Below, in pieces: positions 42,420 to 55,149 of a DNA stretch of 64,000 bases. The notes beneath the pieces are model-generated. The model had not been told where the DNA came from. It made no database searches and saw only the letters and a program-made list of their open reading frames with translations. The DNA comes from Rhinopithecus roxellana (taxonomy: Eukaryota > Chordata > Mammalia > Primates > Cercopithecidae). Positions within the stretch are counted from its first letter, which is position 1; each line of letters begins with the position of its first letter. The position numbers were made by a program, and so were the translations under genes. Where the stretch lies: NCBI RefSeq assembly GCF_007565055.1, contig NC_044550.1, positions 84,444,033 to 84,508,032 of the forward strand. Direction: 5' to 3'.

Positions 42420-43689
42420 AGGACCACTCAGGCTGGTGTGGTAAGACTCAGGGTGTTTTCTTATTTCCTTGTGCTTCCCACAACAGAGCAAGCATCTGCA
42501 AAGTCAACCTCCCTTAGGGAATCTGCTGTTACAAAATGCTTTTATGTATTTTTTTTTTTTTTTTACTTAGTTTAGTTAAGAGTTTAGAAGATAACTTTGC
42601 TACCCAAAGTAAAGACTCAGTAAAAAAGCCAACTTAGATTCTTCCAAGAGTTGTTACCCACATTGTTGGTCAGTGTGATGTGATTTCCAAGGTTTCTTAC
42701 AGCTCATAAAATGCCTTGGGGTGTTAGGAGGTTGTAGGAATTGTGTCACACGAAGAAGGCAAGAGGAACTTCCAGGCCAAAGAAATGCATGTGCAAAGCA
42801 TGGACACTTCAAAGGGCCCCAGGGTTCTGGGAATGGGGATTAAGTAGTTCAATGTGGCAGCAGCACAGGGGCTATGTAGGATGGAGGATGGGAGGAAGAC
42901 AAACGCTTAGGAGGAGACAAGTCTTTAAAGATAAGAGAAAGCTAGACTGCAAGGGCCAATCTAATCCACCCCTGCACTGTCAGGGAACTCACAAAAGGAG
43001 GCTTCTGTCCAATCTGCTGCTTTATAATTTAACAAAACATTGAGATGTGACTATTTCTCCTTTGAACTACCCATTTAAACTAATAGCAGACAAATACTAA
43101 GAAGTCATTTGACCCTAATTGCTGAAAAGTACAATTATAGAAAATGAATGTGTGGTTGGGACCTTTTATTTGTCTTTCTTCATGAAAATACGTGGGAGTG
43201 AGAATCTTTTCTTCCCCATATTCCACTTCCTCCCAGCATCTAGAAGCCATTGAGCAATCATCATTAGAAATAAACACGCATAATTGCAATAACCTTTAAA
43301 TACTTCACAGTGTATTATTAACTCAAGAATTTGGGTTTTAGAACATGATCATTCCCCATCAAAGAATTTCAAATTCGTATTTACTTTGATCAGTTTTGGC
43401 CTCTTGTGGTACTTATGGACAGGTGATGTCTTAGTCACCTTGGTAGATGGCTATTACTGGGCTCTCTGCAGGGCATGCCTCCCCATGCCTGGTGAACTTC
43501 TGATGAGTGGAACCTTACAGGAGGGATTGCCATTCTGATAAACCCACATGTTTGCCCCAATCTGAGATCTCTTAGTCCAAAGCAGGACAGGCCCTGAACA
43601 AACACAAGGCAGCAGGTTTGCCTTTGGCCCTCTCCCAGCTCAAGCACACTTTCATTTTGTTCTGTCCTTCCCCACTGAGATGCACCAGG
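42420..43689. other. Intergenic, no gene seen
   Basis: This is mostly unique-looking sequence with a T-run at 42549-42564. The frames 42741-43043, 43080-43289 and 43435-43647 have no recognisable family. Confidence 0.4.
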
Positions 43690-44463
43690 TGTCTTCGTCA
43701 GCTCAGGCTGCCATAATAAAACATCATATATTGGGTAATGTAAACAATAGGAATTTATTTCTCACAGTTCTGGAGGCTAGAAAGTCCAAGATCGAGGTAC
43801 AAGTAAAGTTGGTGTCTGGTGAGTGGTCTCTGTCCTTGGGTTGCAGACGGCCACCGTCTCACTGTGCCCTTATATGGTCTTTCCTTTGTGCTCAAGTGGA
43901 ATAATAAAAAAAAGTCTTCTTCTTAATAGGGTCCCACCTTCATGATCTACTCTAACCCTAATTGCCTCCCAAAGACACTATCTTCAAATACTATCACATT
44001 GGCAGGTAAGGCTTCAACAAATGAATTCTGAGGGGACACAAACATTCATTTCATAACATTCTGCCACGGACCACAAAAATTTATATCCTTCTAGTGTGTA
44101 AAATACATTCATTCTACCCTAATAGCCCCAAAAGCCTTAACTCATTCCAGCATAAAGTCTAAAGTCCAAAGATAAGGTCTCACCCATAACTGACATATCT
44201 GACTTAAATGGTATTTAGTTTCACCACACAAGCTATTTTCTTCCTAAATACAATGGTGGGACAGGCATAGGATAGATATTTTCCTTCCAAAAGGGAGAAG
44301 CCAGAAGATGGAAGACACGTCCCAAGAAAATCTAAAACCTAGCAAGGTGAATTCCATCAAATTTTAGGGCTCAAGAATAATTCTGTTTGGTCCCATGCTC
44401 TGCCTTCTGTGCCCAGTAGGGTAGCACTCCCACCTTCAGGACCCACTGAAGAAGTAATGCACC

Positions 44464-44778
44464 CAAGGCCAGGCACAGTGACTCAAGTCTGTAATCCTAG
44501 CACTTTGGGAGGCTGAGGCAGGCAGATCATTTGAGCCCAGGAGTTCAAGATCAATCTAGGCAACATGGTGAAACCCCATCTCTACAAAAAAAAAAAAACA
44601 AAATAAAAACAAAAAGTACAAAAATTAGCCAGGCATGGTTGTGCACACCTGCAGTCCCAGCTACTCTGGAGGCTGAGATGGGAGGATGGCTTAAGCCCAG
44701 GAGAAAGAGGTGCAGTGAGCCAAGATTGCACACCAGCCTAGGTGACAGAACCAAACCCTGTCTCAAAAAAAAAAAAAA
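44464..44778 (+). mobile_element. Alu SINE
   Basis: Sense Alu with exact 12-bp duplications 'aagtaatgcacc' at 44452-44463 and 44779-44790, inside MaLR internal sequence. Confidence 0.95.
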
Positions 44779-45299
44779 AAGTAATGCACCTGAGACTTTG
44801 AGTGGCCCTGCCCCCAAGGTGACACTTTGTGGGCCCACTCCTAAGACACTGAGTAGGGCTTTTCTTACCTTCTAAAACAAGAGGGATGGCCACACTCTTT
44901 GAAATCAAAGAGGACATAGCCTTATCCCCTGGGTCTGTTGTGGGAGTGACAGCCCTGATGATCTGAGTCACATTTGACGTCATTCTTCCTTTTCCTTGAA
45001 GAATAGCATGCATTCACAGCCAAATAACTTTACAGTCCTCTTTCACAGAATCCAAGAATTCTGACAGCCTTCCTTCATTTTGTTCCATCTCCACCTGCTT
45101 CAGTTCAAACTGGCAGTGTTTCTGCTCATATCATCCCATAAACTCTTTCTCAAACCATAATCCAGTCATACCCTTGGCATACTCTTTAGAACATGCTTTC
45201 TCAGTTTTCTGCAATATGAATAGGCTGATTGTTTTCCAAACCTTAAAGCTCTGATTCATTTTTGCTTAACAATTTCTTCTTCATTCATCTTTCTCCTCT

Positions 45300-45588
45300 C
45301 ACGTTTGACAGAGTCTCGCTCTGTAGCCCAAGCTGGAGTGCAGTGGCATGATCTCAGCTCAGTAACCTCCACCTCCTGGGTTCAAGTGATTCTGCTGCCT
45401 CAGCTTCCCAAGTAGCTGGGATTACAAGCATGCACCACCACACCTGGCTAATTTTCATATTTTTAGTAGAGACAGGATTTTGCCATGTTGACCAGACTGG
45501 TCTTGAACTCCTGACCTCAAGTGACCTACCTGCCTGTGCCTCCCAAAGTGTTGGAGTTACAGGTGTGAGCCACTGTGCCTAGCCCACA
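45300..45588 (-). mobile_element. Alu SINE, antisense, no T-run
   Basis: Antisense Alu starting directly at 'gacagagtctcgctctgtag' without the expected T-run, ending 'ccactgtgcctagcc'. It splits the MaLR internal region. Confidence 0.92.
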
Positions 45589-45819
45589 CATTTTTCTATA
45601 AGCACTCAGGAGGAATGAAGATGCTCCTTCAACACTGTGCTTAGGAATTTCCTCTGCTAAATATGCAATTTCATTGCTCACAAGTTCTACCTTCCACAAA
45701 ACACCTGAACACCATTCAGCCAAGTTCTTTGCCACTTTATAACAAGAATTTCCTTCCTTCCAGTTTCCAATAACATCATTTCCATCTGAGACCTCATCAA
45801 AATCTCTTTTTATATTCAT
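45589..45819 (-). pseudogene. Relic of MaLR internal reading frame
   Basis: The minus-strand frame (open from 45819 down into the Alu) contains 'VIGNWKEGNSCYKVAKNLA' and 'EIAYLAEEIPK'. These align with 'LIGNWSKGDSCYVLAKRLA' and 'DLGYLVEEISK' in the other MaLR at 10628-11158. This confirms the identity of the internal region. Part of the open frame is Alu-derived and not ancestral. Confidence 0.7.
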
Positions 45820-46365
45820 ATTTCAAGCATGCACCTGAAAACTCTTTCAGCCTCTGCCCATTACTCAGCTCCAAAGCCATTTCCACATTTTTAGATATCT
45901 TTTACAGCTGCACTTCACTTCTTGGTACCAAAACCTGTGTTAGTTTGGGTTCTCCAGAGAAACAAAACCAATAGGACATAGATAGAAATACATATATCCA
46001 TAGTTACAAATGCATGCATAGATACAGATAGATAAAAATATAAAGGTATTTATCATAAGGAATTGACTCATGAAATTATGAAGGCTAAGAAGTCCCAACA
46101 TCTGCAGTCAGCAAGTTGGAGACCCAGGAGAACTGATAGTATAATTCCATCCAAGTTCAAAGGCCTGAGAACCAGGAGAGACAATAGTGTAAGTTCCAGT
46201 CTGATGAACAGCAGAAGACCAATGTCTTTGAACAACAGTTAAAAAACATTTGATCCAGAAACATCCTCATAGACACACTCAGAAGTAATGTTTAACCAAA
46301 TATCTAGGCACTGGGCACCCCGTGGCCCAGTCAAGTTAACACATAAAATTCACCATTACACTAGG

Positions 46366-46609
46366 TCAGTCTACCCCAGCCTGCCTTCTTGTCCTTGCCT
46401 CACATGCACTACACTGGCTTTGCCCATTCATCCATTTTCACCAATAACCAACTTTTTTGTTTTGCCCAATAATCAGGGACTAACTAGGAGACTGCTTAAT
46501 TGCCCTAAAAATTGCGGCTAAGATACTGATGAGTGCAAATGACTTAACAATTACTTTTTGTAAAATGCAAATTTTCCTATTTGTATTTCACCTGTGCTTT
46601 ACCTAAGGA
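46366..46609. other. Intergenic, no gene seen
   Basis: This is unique-looking sequence. Confidence 0.4.
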
Positions 46610-46885
46610 AGAAAAAAAATTATTGTGGTAAAATACATATAACATAAACTTACCATTTTAATAACTGTTAATTACCTTCACAATATTCTAGAAACATCAC
46701 CATTATCTAGTTACAGAACGTTTTTTATCACCCCAAAGGAAACCCTGTAAGCACTCTCCCTTTTCCCTCCCCTCAGCCCCTGGCAACCATGAATCTGCTT
46801 TTTGTCTCTATAGATTTGCCTGTTTTGGAGAGTTCATATAAATATGTGACGTTTTGTGTCTGACTTCCTTCACTTAGTGAAGAAT
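46610..46885. repeat. Old L1M-type LINE fragment
   Basis: Blocks 'ttgtggtaaaatacatataa', 'cagcccctggcaaccatgaa' and 'tgacttccttcacttagtga' match a common ancient L1M segment, probably antisense. Diverged. Confidence 0.55.
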
Positions 46886-49800
46886 TTTAGCCTCCTTAGC
46901 TAGGGAAGGTAAAAAATGGAAAGAATAATTATTTTGTGATATAAACCTTTGGGGGTTATCTCTAAAACCTCACCAACTTTCTACATCATTCCCAAGATTT
47001 GGGAAACCCATCTGTTATTCATCTGCCCAGACATTCTGCTGTGTATCATTAACTCTTTCTGTGGAGATTTGAGGCAGCCTGAACACAGGCTGGCATTGGG
47101 CCAGGATGGAGAAGGTGTGGACACTTTAGGAGGCTCATTCCGCCCCATCAGGAGGCCTTTCTTCCCTGAGAGCGACCTGGCAGGACCATGCAGGTCATAA
47201 GGTCATACAGCCCAGAGGGGCACAAGGATGCTGATACCAGACACTTCAGGCCTTAATAAAAATAAAAGCAAGCACATCTCTGACAGCAGAGTAAATTATT
47301 CATGGGATTTATTTTAAAAGAGAGAAAGCTTTGTTGGAAAAAAAAAAGAAATAGACACCACATTAATTCCAAAAATCATTTCCAGATGAAAATGTCTAAT
47401 CAAATGGGAAATAGTGCATTCGTGGTTTGCATAGCACAGCTACCAAGTTTTGCAAAAGGGTCCCAGGTTTGTTCAGATACTGGTTTCCACAATATGGGTA
47501 ATCTGAAAGGATGCATAGCTTTACTGGGAATTTAGCACATGGATGGATGGTCAGAGACTACAAGTCTACTGAAGTTTTGTGGGAAATGAGCAGTTAGGCA
47601 GCCCCTGAGTCTGGAGGGTCTGATACTGGGATGCTAGAAAAGCTCCAGGTCTGTAACAGCCTCTATAAAACCATGAAGCCCTTGGAGGCCGGGTTTCAGT
47701 CTCTGTCACAGATTTCATTTGCTCAGGACTCTCACAGTTTTTATGTGGTTTAACGAAGTACCTAGGCAGAGGCTTTCTTTTTTCTTTTTGGCTCTGCCTT
47801 TTTCACCAATCTCCCTTTTTATTAATAACCAAACATAAATACATTACAAATATTTTTACCTTTTATTTCTATCTTGTTACTGTTTATGTATTTGCTAAGA
47901 TCAAAGTCTGGATTCATCCTCTAACAAGTTCATGTTGTTTTCCTGCTTCTGTTTCAAAATATGGACCCCGCAGCCTTCATAATTGTATTCCATGATGACT
48001 GGCTTAAATTTAATCACATACACAAGCACTGCATTAACTCACTAAACAAATCCATGTGAGGATAAAAGGAACATCACAGGCCTGATCTGCGCACAAAGGC
48101 CTTTGTATTTTTCTTCTTTTGTTTTCAGAAGTTTCTGGAGCCTGTAACTGAACACAGCAGACTCTAGTTAAAAATTCACAATGATTCCTTTTTAAATAAT
48201 AGCATTTGTCTTTTGATGAGTTCTCTCAGCTCAAAAGGATCCCTATTTCACTTTATAAATAGTTACCGTCAAAAGACATGACCATAAGACAATGACACTG
48301 GGTTTGAACAAATGTACTTGAATTTATCTATGCAAATGAATGATGTCCCCATCAAAGTAGGCAGCAACATTCCAACGATTTTCAAAACAGTTTTGGAACT
48401 CCAGTTAGGAACTTCCTTCCTTCACACACCGAGGGAATTGCTTTGAATGTCCCGGTAGTTTAAAAAAAAATTTTTTTCATCAGGATAAGTTTCATTTTGG
48501 GAAACAACCAAGCCATTTAATAAGGCAGATGGTAACTGACTGGATAGATGTGCTGTAGCCTACAATATAATGAGACTAGCTTTTATTTTGTTTGATTGCT
48601 TAACTAGTCCTAAAGGTAATTCCAAAAACAGTTCCTAAAACGTTTAGTGCAATAGCAGTACAGTTGAAAGAAGTGTCTAGACTCCCAAAGCAACTTCTCT
48701 GAAAAGGATGACATTCGTTTATACAGATATATTTCTTAGAGAAAAACAGGCCACCCTCGCCTTGCTTGATTTTCACAAAAACTCTATGTTATTGGTGGCT
48801 AGCTAAGGGAAGTTGACTATTTTCAGCTTCCTACAGTATCAAATTTTATTTAACAATTCATTTTTGGAGTGAATAGAAGTGTAAAACCTGAAATACCTTC
48901 ATAGAACTATGCCTTAGTGACCTATTCCAAAACAGACTTAAAACATGCACAGGGGTATATAATCTGGAAATCAATGTATGTTCTATGCCCAAATGATAAA
49001 TATAAATATACATATGAATATATACTATACATAAATTAAGACAAATAATAAATTAAACATAAATGTAGTGATAAACAAATAGATATGAATATTAATTAAA
49101 TATACAAAATATTTAAATGCTAACTCTACTCACCTGAATTTATACTTTTAATTTCAGAGTCTTGATTCCAATGCTAATTTCATTAAGCATATCTATAACT
49201 GGGTTGTGAGAATGGTATATGCTGAATGGTAAGTGCTGTACAAATTAACTTAAATAAGTTTTGCATTACATTCGCAGAGGTATTTAATATGGGTAAACTT
49301 GTGCATTGTGTGTGTGTGTGTTCCTGTTAACGAAGAAAGGAGGAAGGAAATTTTCACACATTGGATACCTATTGTACGCCAAGGGCTGAACATGTTACTA
49401 TTTTAATGCTCTCAACATCTCCGAGCTAAAATTTTAATCCCCATATACAGAAAAAAAAAAAAGGAGGCTAGAGAATGTAAACAGCAGAAATGCTAGCATA
49501 CCATTGGCAAGTAGAGAAAATGCATTTAGAATTAGCTGATCATGGGTGGAGAAAAAAGCCAAAGGCCACACCCACGTGTTTGGAAAATGAAAGGAAAGTC
49601 TCTTCCCAGAGAGAATCTTTTTTTCCCCAACTAACCTGATGCTATCATTTCCCCTAATTTTTCATTAACCTCAATAATTCTTTGCCATATTTTTCTAAAA
49701 ATGAAATAGGACTATTACCTCCCAATGTGGGAAAACAAAATGTTCTATGAATTTTTATCTTGTTATTTATACAACAAGCCTTTGGAAACCAGTTAAGTGC

Positions 49801-51520
49801 TTGAACCAGTTAAGTATTTGGGTGGGACATTTAAAAATAAATCAAGTTAAATAAAGAACTGTTAATGTTCATAGAATAAAGAAAAAGTTATAATCCTCAG
49901 CTAAAAGATACTAGGAGACATAACCATCTATGAGGGTTAAAGATTTAAATAAAAAAAAATAAAGAGAAGCTCCTTCGATTAAATGCAAGAGGAAATTGAG
50001 AATCAACATCAGGACAGCTCATTTGACCTTAGACACATATTTTACTGATGACTTTCTGGTTTTCAAAAGTGTTTCTGATTTTTTTAACTTATTAGTGGCT
50101 CCAATATGCCAATATATCTCCCAGTTCCCCCATATTCCACTCAGTAAATCTTGTTCATTTTCAGCTTTTATTTTCTTGTTCAGTCCCTAATAACTGACAA
50201 TTTGTAAGGAAGCAAACTAAAACACTTGTATTAAATAATGCATTTTGTTCATTATGCTGATGTGTAACAGTTCATTTTCAAAACAAATGTAAGCTTCATA
50301 ATTTACTGATATTTAGCGATTTTTACCTTATTTCTGTAAGGATTTCATTCTCTTGGCCTTCTGTCTTTGCCATTGACAAAACTCCTATTAATACCACCCA
50401 AATCCTAAAACGGGTTAAACTTCAAGTGACTGATGTTCTCAAAGTGACATGATCAAAAAATAGTCTCATCCAGAAATTTAGATTTGTGACTTAAGTTATC
50501 AGAAGGGTTTCCAAAACTCCAAATGGCCTGCATTAATTCTGGCTTTTTTGGTTTTCTGTTAGTCTGCCTCTGTTTTTATACTAAAAGGGTATACAGAAAT
50601 GTGTGTGCATTGCTCATCTTGAGTTGACTTCCTATGAAGTAGAGCTGAGTACAGAAATGTCTTTCACTTCAAAGGGCATACTGTGGGGTGCAAAGAAGGA
50701 AAGGCTTGGGTCCTTCCAGCCAAACATTGCCCTCTGGCACTCATGCTCAACTCCCCAGGGATACGAGAGGGCAATCTCTGGCTCTTGTAGCTCTAGGTAA
50801 CATTTCCCACAACCCCTGACTCATAAATATTGACATTTGGGAAAAATAAGACCAAAAAAGAAAAAAGGGCTTTTTCAAAAAAAAAAAAAACTGTTTTTAA
50901 GTTGAAGTGTTTATGTATTTTCTAAAGCCTGGTTTATATCTAAGCTATCACTACAATTTTTAAGTAAAATATACCTCATCTTGGGATTTAAAAAAAAATA
51001 GTATTATCCATCAACCACTAGAGAATATAGGAAAGAAAACTTTCAGCAAGGTTTTTATTTATTTATTTTATATTTTTCCATCCGGAAAATAACAGGACTG
51101 AGTTGAAAGCAATTTTTTCTAAAAGTAGCAATAGCAACATTCTCAGATAAAATCTTTTTTGCTGAATATCCACGTTTAAATTATAGTGAATTTGAAATTA
51201 TTTATTTTCAGCAAAAGCTTTTCTTTTTCCTTTAAAATATTTGTCTCCACCTCTCTTTGCTTCCAAAAAGCAGAAATGATGTGACAACTAAGACCTTCCA
51301 GAATTCCTTAGAACCCAGCCTGTTTTCATTGTGGAACTACAGCGCGACCTGGTGGCAGTTGCTGTTTTTAGCATGGTTTATGAATAAATGGTCAAAGTTT
51401 CAAAACCAAGATGAAGGAAAGCCTTGTGTTTAGACTTTTAGAAAACATAGTATCAGGAGAGAAAACAGTGGGATGGCTCTCTTAGAATCATAATTACAGA
51501 TAGAACTTTTTTTAAGTTTT
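46886..51520. other. Repeat-poor 4.6-kb interval
   Basis: No Alu, LTR or L1 is recognised across about 4.6 kb, in a window where the average spacing between Alus is about 2 kb. Only a MIR-like relic (about 49360-49490) and short AT-rich runs are seen. No exon-like frame with family signal is present. This would suit conserved regulatory DNA, which I cannot test here. Confidence 0.5.
49360..49490 (-). repeat. MIR relic, antisense
   Basis: Weak antisense MIR-like blocks around 'ttgtacgccaagggctgaac' and 'aatccccatatacag'. Confidence 0.35.
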
Positions 51521-51535
51521 TAAAATATGCCTTTT

Positions 51536-51835
51536 TTTTTCTTAGGGTCTCGCTCTGTGCCCAGGCTGGAGTGCAGTGGCGTGATAATCAGCTCACACCA
51601 CAACCTCCACTTTCTGGCTCAAGCCATCCTCCAGCCTCAGCTCCCGAGTAGCTGGGACCACAGGCACGAGCCACCACACCCACTTCCTTTTTATTTTTTT
51701 CTTTTGTATTTTTTTGTAGAGATGGGGTTTCGCCATGTTGCCCAGGCTGGTCTCCGATTTCTGAGCTCAAAGCTATCCGCTCACCTTGGCCTCCCAAAGA
51801 GCTAGGATTACAGGCATGAGCCACCGCACCTGGCC
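51536..51835 (-). mobile_element. Alu SINE, antisense
   Basis: T-run then antisense Alu arms, ending 'gccaccgcacctggcc'. Duplications 'aaatatgcctttt' (51523-51535) and 'aaatatacctttt' (51836-51848) differ at one base. Confidence 0.94.
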
Positions 51836-52129
51836 AAATATACCTTTTAAGAATAAATAATCTGGTAAGGTTATTGATGAGTCATTATATCACCTGATAC
51901 AATTTTTAACATTCATATATTTTCAGGAATATGAATTTTCACTCACATTTCCTCTTTTTAATTACTTTTACAGTTCTCTAAACAATGTTTCAAAAGCATT
52001 TAAAAGAAAAAATAATCAGTGATACAAGAGAAGACTGTTTTATATGCTTTTCTTTCACAACTAGCAGCACATTGATGCAAGAGTTTATAGACAAAATGGT
52101 GATTCATAGTAACTATAATCTTCTATGTG

Positions 52130-52335
52130 TTTATTGTACTTTATACCCATCTTCTTATCTAATCCTCTCAACCACCCTATTAAATTCAGAATCAGTATCT
52201 CCATTCGACAGATTAGAAAACTGAGGCTTCAGGATATGAAATAACTTGTTCAAGGTCACTCTGCTGGTGAGTGACAGAATAAACTGAACCCTGGGCCTGC
52301 CTGCTCCAATGCCCAAGCATAGGGTCAGGCTGGTG
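52130..52335 (-). repeat. MIR relic, antisense
   Basis: Antisense MIR landmarks are clear: 'gacagattagaaaactgagg', 'acttgttcaaggtcactctg' and 'ctgaaccctgggcctgcctg'. Confidence 0.75.
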
Positions 52336-52614
52336 ATAGGCCCTTTGTAAAAGTTTGCTTATTTAATGAGCAAATGCACCTACTGTGAGAATATTAAAGG
52401 TAAGCCTGGACTAGATCCAAGGTCTTCTGACTTGATAACCAGTAAATCTTCCAGTAGAGTTTAGATGTATTTTGAACTTTCTCTTGTTTCTGCCTGCAAC
52501 TGCACTCTCCTGAGCCTGCTAAGTCCCCACTATTTTCTACAAAAGAACAAAGAAAAAATACCAGGAGAGAGTCACCTGGAGCCTGAGCCCCAGGCTGTTT
52601 TATCCACGAGGCTC

Positions 52615-53345
52615 TAGTAGGGGATCTTTTCCCCTTTTGTGCCATAGATCCCTTTGGAAGCCTAATGAAGTTCCTGGAACTTTTTAAAAAATAATCTTTT
52701 AAAATACCCCACAAAGAAAGCCAAGTATTTTAAAATGAAATTTTCAAAAAACTTTTAAAAACTCGGCTGGGTGCAGTGGCTCACGCCTGTAATCCCAGCA
52801 CTCTGGAAGGCTGAGGCGGGTGGATCACCTGAGGTCAGGAATTCGAGACCAGCCTGGCCAACATGGTGAAACCCCATCTCTACTAAACACACACAACTTT
52901 AGCTGGGTGTGGTGGCACACACCTGTGATCCCAGCTACTTGGGAGGCTGAGGCAGGAGGATCTCTTGAGCCCAGGAGGCGGAGGTTGTGGTGAGCTGAGA
53001 TTGCACCACTGCAGTCCAGCCTGGGTAACAGAGCAAGACTCATCTCAAAAAAAAAAAAAAAACTTTAAAATACTAATTTGTAAATATGTGCTTATTTATT
53101 AATGCATTTAATAACAAGATTTAATAACAACTATATATTCAAAGTAGCAATGAGTATAAATTATGTTTTGGGATATCCAAAATCCCTGTAATGTGACATG
53201 AATATATCTATCGTTTCTATTGGTGAGAGAGAGATTGTTAATATTAATGTGATGTATGGCCTATATTCTTAAATAAATAAAATTACAAATTTCAGTTTGA
53301 AGTTAATGAAAACAGATTTTTTTTCATCCAAGTTCATGGACCTTC
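52615..53345. repeat. Second copy of the ancient repeat at 26695, split by an Alu
   Basis: The pieces 52615-52763 and 53057-53345 follow the same order as the repeat that hosts the full-length L1: 'gatccctttggaagcctaat', 'gtgcttatttattaatgcat', 'atcgtttctattggtgagag' and 'tttttttcatccaagttcat'. Family not recognised. Confidence 0.6.
52764..53056 (+). mobile_element. Alu SINE
   Basis: Sense Alu inserted in the ancient repeat, with a near-exact duplication of about 16 bp around 'aaaaacttttaaaaact' / 'aaaaactttaaaatact'. Confidence 0.94.
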
Positions 53346-53645
53346 TTACCCTCCTGAATTAAGAAATCAAAACTAATCTTACATGAGTCACACACAGCTA
53401 AACAATTTTAAAATTCATAAATGCTGTCAAAAAATGCTTAAGCAATATATATATGTTTCCCTTGATTAGTGTGAGATATTAACTTTAATATGAATATTAT
53501 GAATAATGTGAATATTCACTTTAATATGAATAATATGAAGCAAGACTCCAAAAATAAGCATAGATCTAGGATCCAGAGAGGTGTTAAAACAACCTTGCCT
53601 GAGTCTCATGACAGTAAACAACAAATAATAGTATTATTTGCCCAC

Positions 53646-54633
53646 AATAATAATTCAGTTTGTATGCATCTGACAAAGGACTAATATCCAGAATCTATAA
53701 GGAACTCAAACAAATCAGCAAGAAAAATAAAAACAAATAATCCTATCAAAAAGTGGGCTAAGGACATGAACAGGCAATTCTCAAAAGAAGATATTCAAAT
53801 GGCCAACAAACATATGGACAAAAAGTTCAATATCGCTAATGGTCAGGGAAATGCAAATCAAAACCACAATGTGACACCACCTTGCTCCTGCAAGAATGGC
53901 CACAATCAAAAAATCAAAAAATAACAGATGTTTGTGTGGATGTGGTGAAAAGAGTGCACTTTTACACTAGTGGTGGGAGTGTGAACTAGTCCAACCACTA
54001 TGGAAAACAGTATGGAGATTCCTTATATGGAAAACAGTATGGAGATTCCTTAAAGAACTAAAAGTAGAACTACCATTTGATCCAGCAATCCCACTATTGG
54101 GTTTCTACCCAGAGGTAAAGAAGTCAATATAAGAAAAAGACACTTGCACACACATGTCTCTAGCAGCACAGTTCACAATTGCAAAAATATGAAACCAGCC
54201 TAAATGTCCATCAGGCAACAATGGGTAAGGAAAATGTGGGATATGCATATATTATGGAATACTACCCAGCCTCAGAAAGGAAAAAAATAATGGCATTTGC
54301 AGCAACCTGGATGGAGTTGGAGACCATTATTCTAAATGAAGTAACTCAGGAATGGAAAAACAAACAGGAATGGAAAACTAAGCTACGAGGATGCAAAGGT
54401 ATGAGAATGATATAATGGACTTTGGAGACTCAGGGGGAAGGTTGGGAGGGGGCCAATGGATAAAAGAGTACACATGGGGTACAGTGTACATTGCTCAGGT
54501 GACAGGTGCACCAAAACCTCAGAAATAACCACTTAAAAAATTTTCCATGCAACCAAACACTACCTGTTCCCCCCAAACTATTGAAATATAATAGAAATAA
54601 AAGAATAAAAAAACATAATAATAATTCAGTTTG
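53646..54633 (+). pseudogene. 5'-truncated older L1 (ORF2 end and 3' UTR)
   Basis: The body at 53663-54616 starts at 'tatgcatctgacaaaggact' in ORF2 and ends after 'gttccccccaaactattg' with an A-rich tail. Exact 17-bp duplications 'aataataattcagtttg' lie at 53646-53662 and 54617-54633. ORF2 is broken in several places, and a 27-bp tandem duplication lies at about 53999-54050. L1PB-like by eye. Confidence 0.9.
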
Positions 54634-55149
54634 ACATGACAAATATTAATTGAGCAGCTACTATGCTAGACACACTACTGGTGTTTTTAAAAATAAGTTT
54701 TAGAAGTGAATGATTCTGTGTAATTTGTTTGTGCAGCATTTATCATTTTCAAAGCAGTTCTACACACATCTTTCATTCAAATCTAATTATAACTTCAAGG
54801 GGCAAGGCAGGGTCTGGAGACTTATTCATTAATTCTGCATTCCCACAATAAATCCCACTCTAGACCCATGGTAAATATTCAATAAAAGTAGACACTTTAC
54901 TCCACCCTTATCCCCCAAGCAAGCCCCTCAATTAGGGCTGCCAGGTAGAATACAGAATGTTCAGTTAAATTTCAATTTCAGATAAACAATTTTTTACTCT
55001 AAGTATATCCCATGAAAATGATTTTTAAATATCTATAATATGGGACACACACATTTTTTAAAGTATTTGTTGTTAACCTGGATTTCAAATTTAACTGGGC
55101 ATTCTGTGTTTTTGCTGGCTGAATTTGGCAACTCTTTCCTGAATTTCTC
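54634..55149. other. Intergenic, no gene seen
   Basis: This is unique-looking AT-rich sequence. Confidence 0.4.

Larger units (their letters stand above)
43685..46365 (-). mobile_element. Antisense MaLR-like provirus with unlike LTRs and two Alus
   Basis: An antisense MLT1-type LTR (43690-44058), MaLR internal sequence (44059-45937, split by Alus at 44464 and 45300) and a second LTR (45938-46360) follow one another. The second LTR runs TGTTAG to ATTACA on the + strand and abuts 'cttggtaccaaaac', the usual start of MaLR internal DNA. Outer 5-bp flanks 'ccagg' and 'ctagg' match at 4 of 5. The two LTRs look like different subfamilies, which is abnormal for one provirus. Confidence 0.65.
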
